This document shows, in pieces, positions 6,527 through 6,682 of a DNA stretch of 6,682 nt. This stretch comes from JAXDBV01 sp034678415 (lineage in GTDB: Bacteria > Bacteroidota > Bacteroidia > Bacteroidales > VadinHA17), in assembly GCA_034678415.1 (NCBI GenBank), contig JAXDBV010000173.1:1-6682 (forward strand), in the 5' to 3' direction. Within the stretch, counting starts at the first letter, position 1. Each line of letters opens with the position of its first letter. The notes below the pieces were generated by a model. It made no database searches. It was given only the letters and a program-made list of their open reading frames with translations, and was not told the origin of the DNA. Made by a program: the position numbers and the translations under genes.

Positions 6527-6682
6527 ATGAAAATCAACAGACAGTCCATTTGTACCTTACTTTGTCTCCTTGCGACCAGTCCCTGTATATATTCCCAGGA
6601 AAAGCTCAAAACACCGGCCGAGGAATTTGGATTTACATCCGAATTCGTTCCGCATACCTATTCAACCATCTGGCGAGGAAAC
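6527..6682 (+). CDS. Secreted protein of unknown function, 3' partial
   Basis: An ATG at 6527 opens a frame that remains open through the right edge; 52 residues are visible. The start MKINRQSICTLLCLLATSP, then a Cys and IYSQ, looks like a signal peptide cleaved before or near Gln24. The Cys20 follows Pro and does not make a good lipobox. The mature part begins EKLKTPAEEFGFTSEFVPHT. The T-P-A-E-E-F-G-F stretch loosely recalls the N-terminus of M14-type zinc carboxypeptidases, but this is far too short to assign. It is not an obvious fourth copy of the upstream hydrolases, since the S-T-S-T-P-x-E-L-W opening is missing. Same strand, 85 bases after copy 3. Confidence 0.7.
   Translation, partial: MKINRQSICTLLCLLATSPCIYSQEKLKTPAEEFGFTSEFVPHTYSTIWRGN

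Overview
The window looks like a piece of a Bacteroidota chromosome. This is inferred from three things: a FucP-type sugar transporter placed directly after a DUF6786-family protein (a pairing I associate with Bacteroidota), secreted proteins whose signal peptides end just before Gln, and short intergenic gaps with little Shine-Dalgarno sequence. No lower rank can be assigned. All genes read on the + strand, and no RNA gene, mobile element or CRISPR array is visible.

Layout. Positions 2-1090 hold the 3' part of a DUF6786-like gene whose start lies outside the window. One base later, 1092-2396 encodes a 434-residue L-fucose permease-type major facilitator with the key family residues intact. 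After 52 bases, three tandem homologous genes follow (2449-3810, 3825-5153, 5158-6441), separated by only 14 and 4 bases. Each encodes a secreted protein of about 430-450 residues with an alpha/beta-hydrolase core (nucleophile motif G-G-H-S-K-R-A) and a C-terminal beta-rich segment. Their architecture resembles the PhoPQ-activated pathogenicity-related (PqaA-like) family at low similarity. After an 85-base gap, a sixth gene starts at 6527 with a signal peptide and runs off the right edge.

How the genes may work together (inference). The tight spacing suggests one transcript covering the DUF6786 protein, the permease and the three hydrolases. A plausible reading is a small catabolic locus in which secreted hydrolases, perhaps esterases, release or trim a substrate outside the cytoplasm, the permease imports a monosaccharide, and the DUF6786 protein acts on the sugar. 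The substrate cannot be read from the sequence.

The most interesting feature is the triplicated hydrolase set. Copies 1 and 2 share a nearly identical 97-base block at their 3' ends that stands out against much greater divergence elsewhere, suggesting local gene conversion. Copy 3 differs in the predicted acid loop, lacks an inter-domain linker and lacks a basic C-terminal tail.
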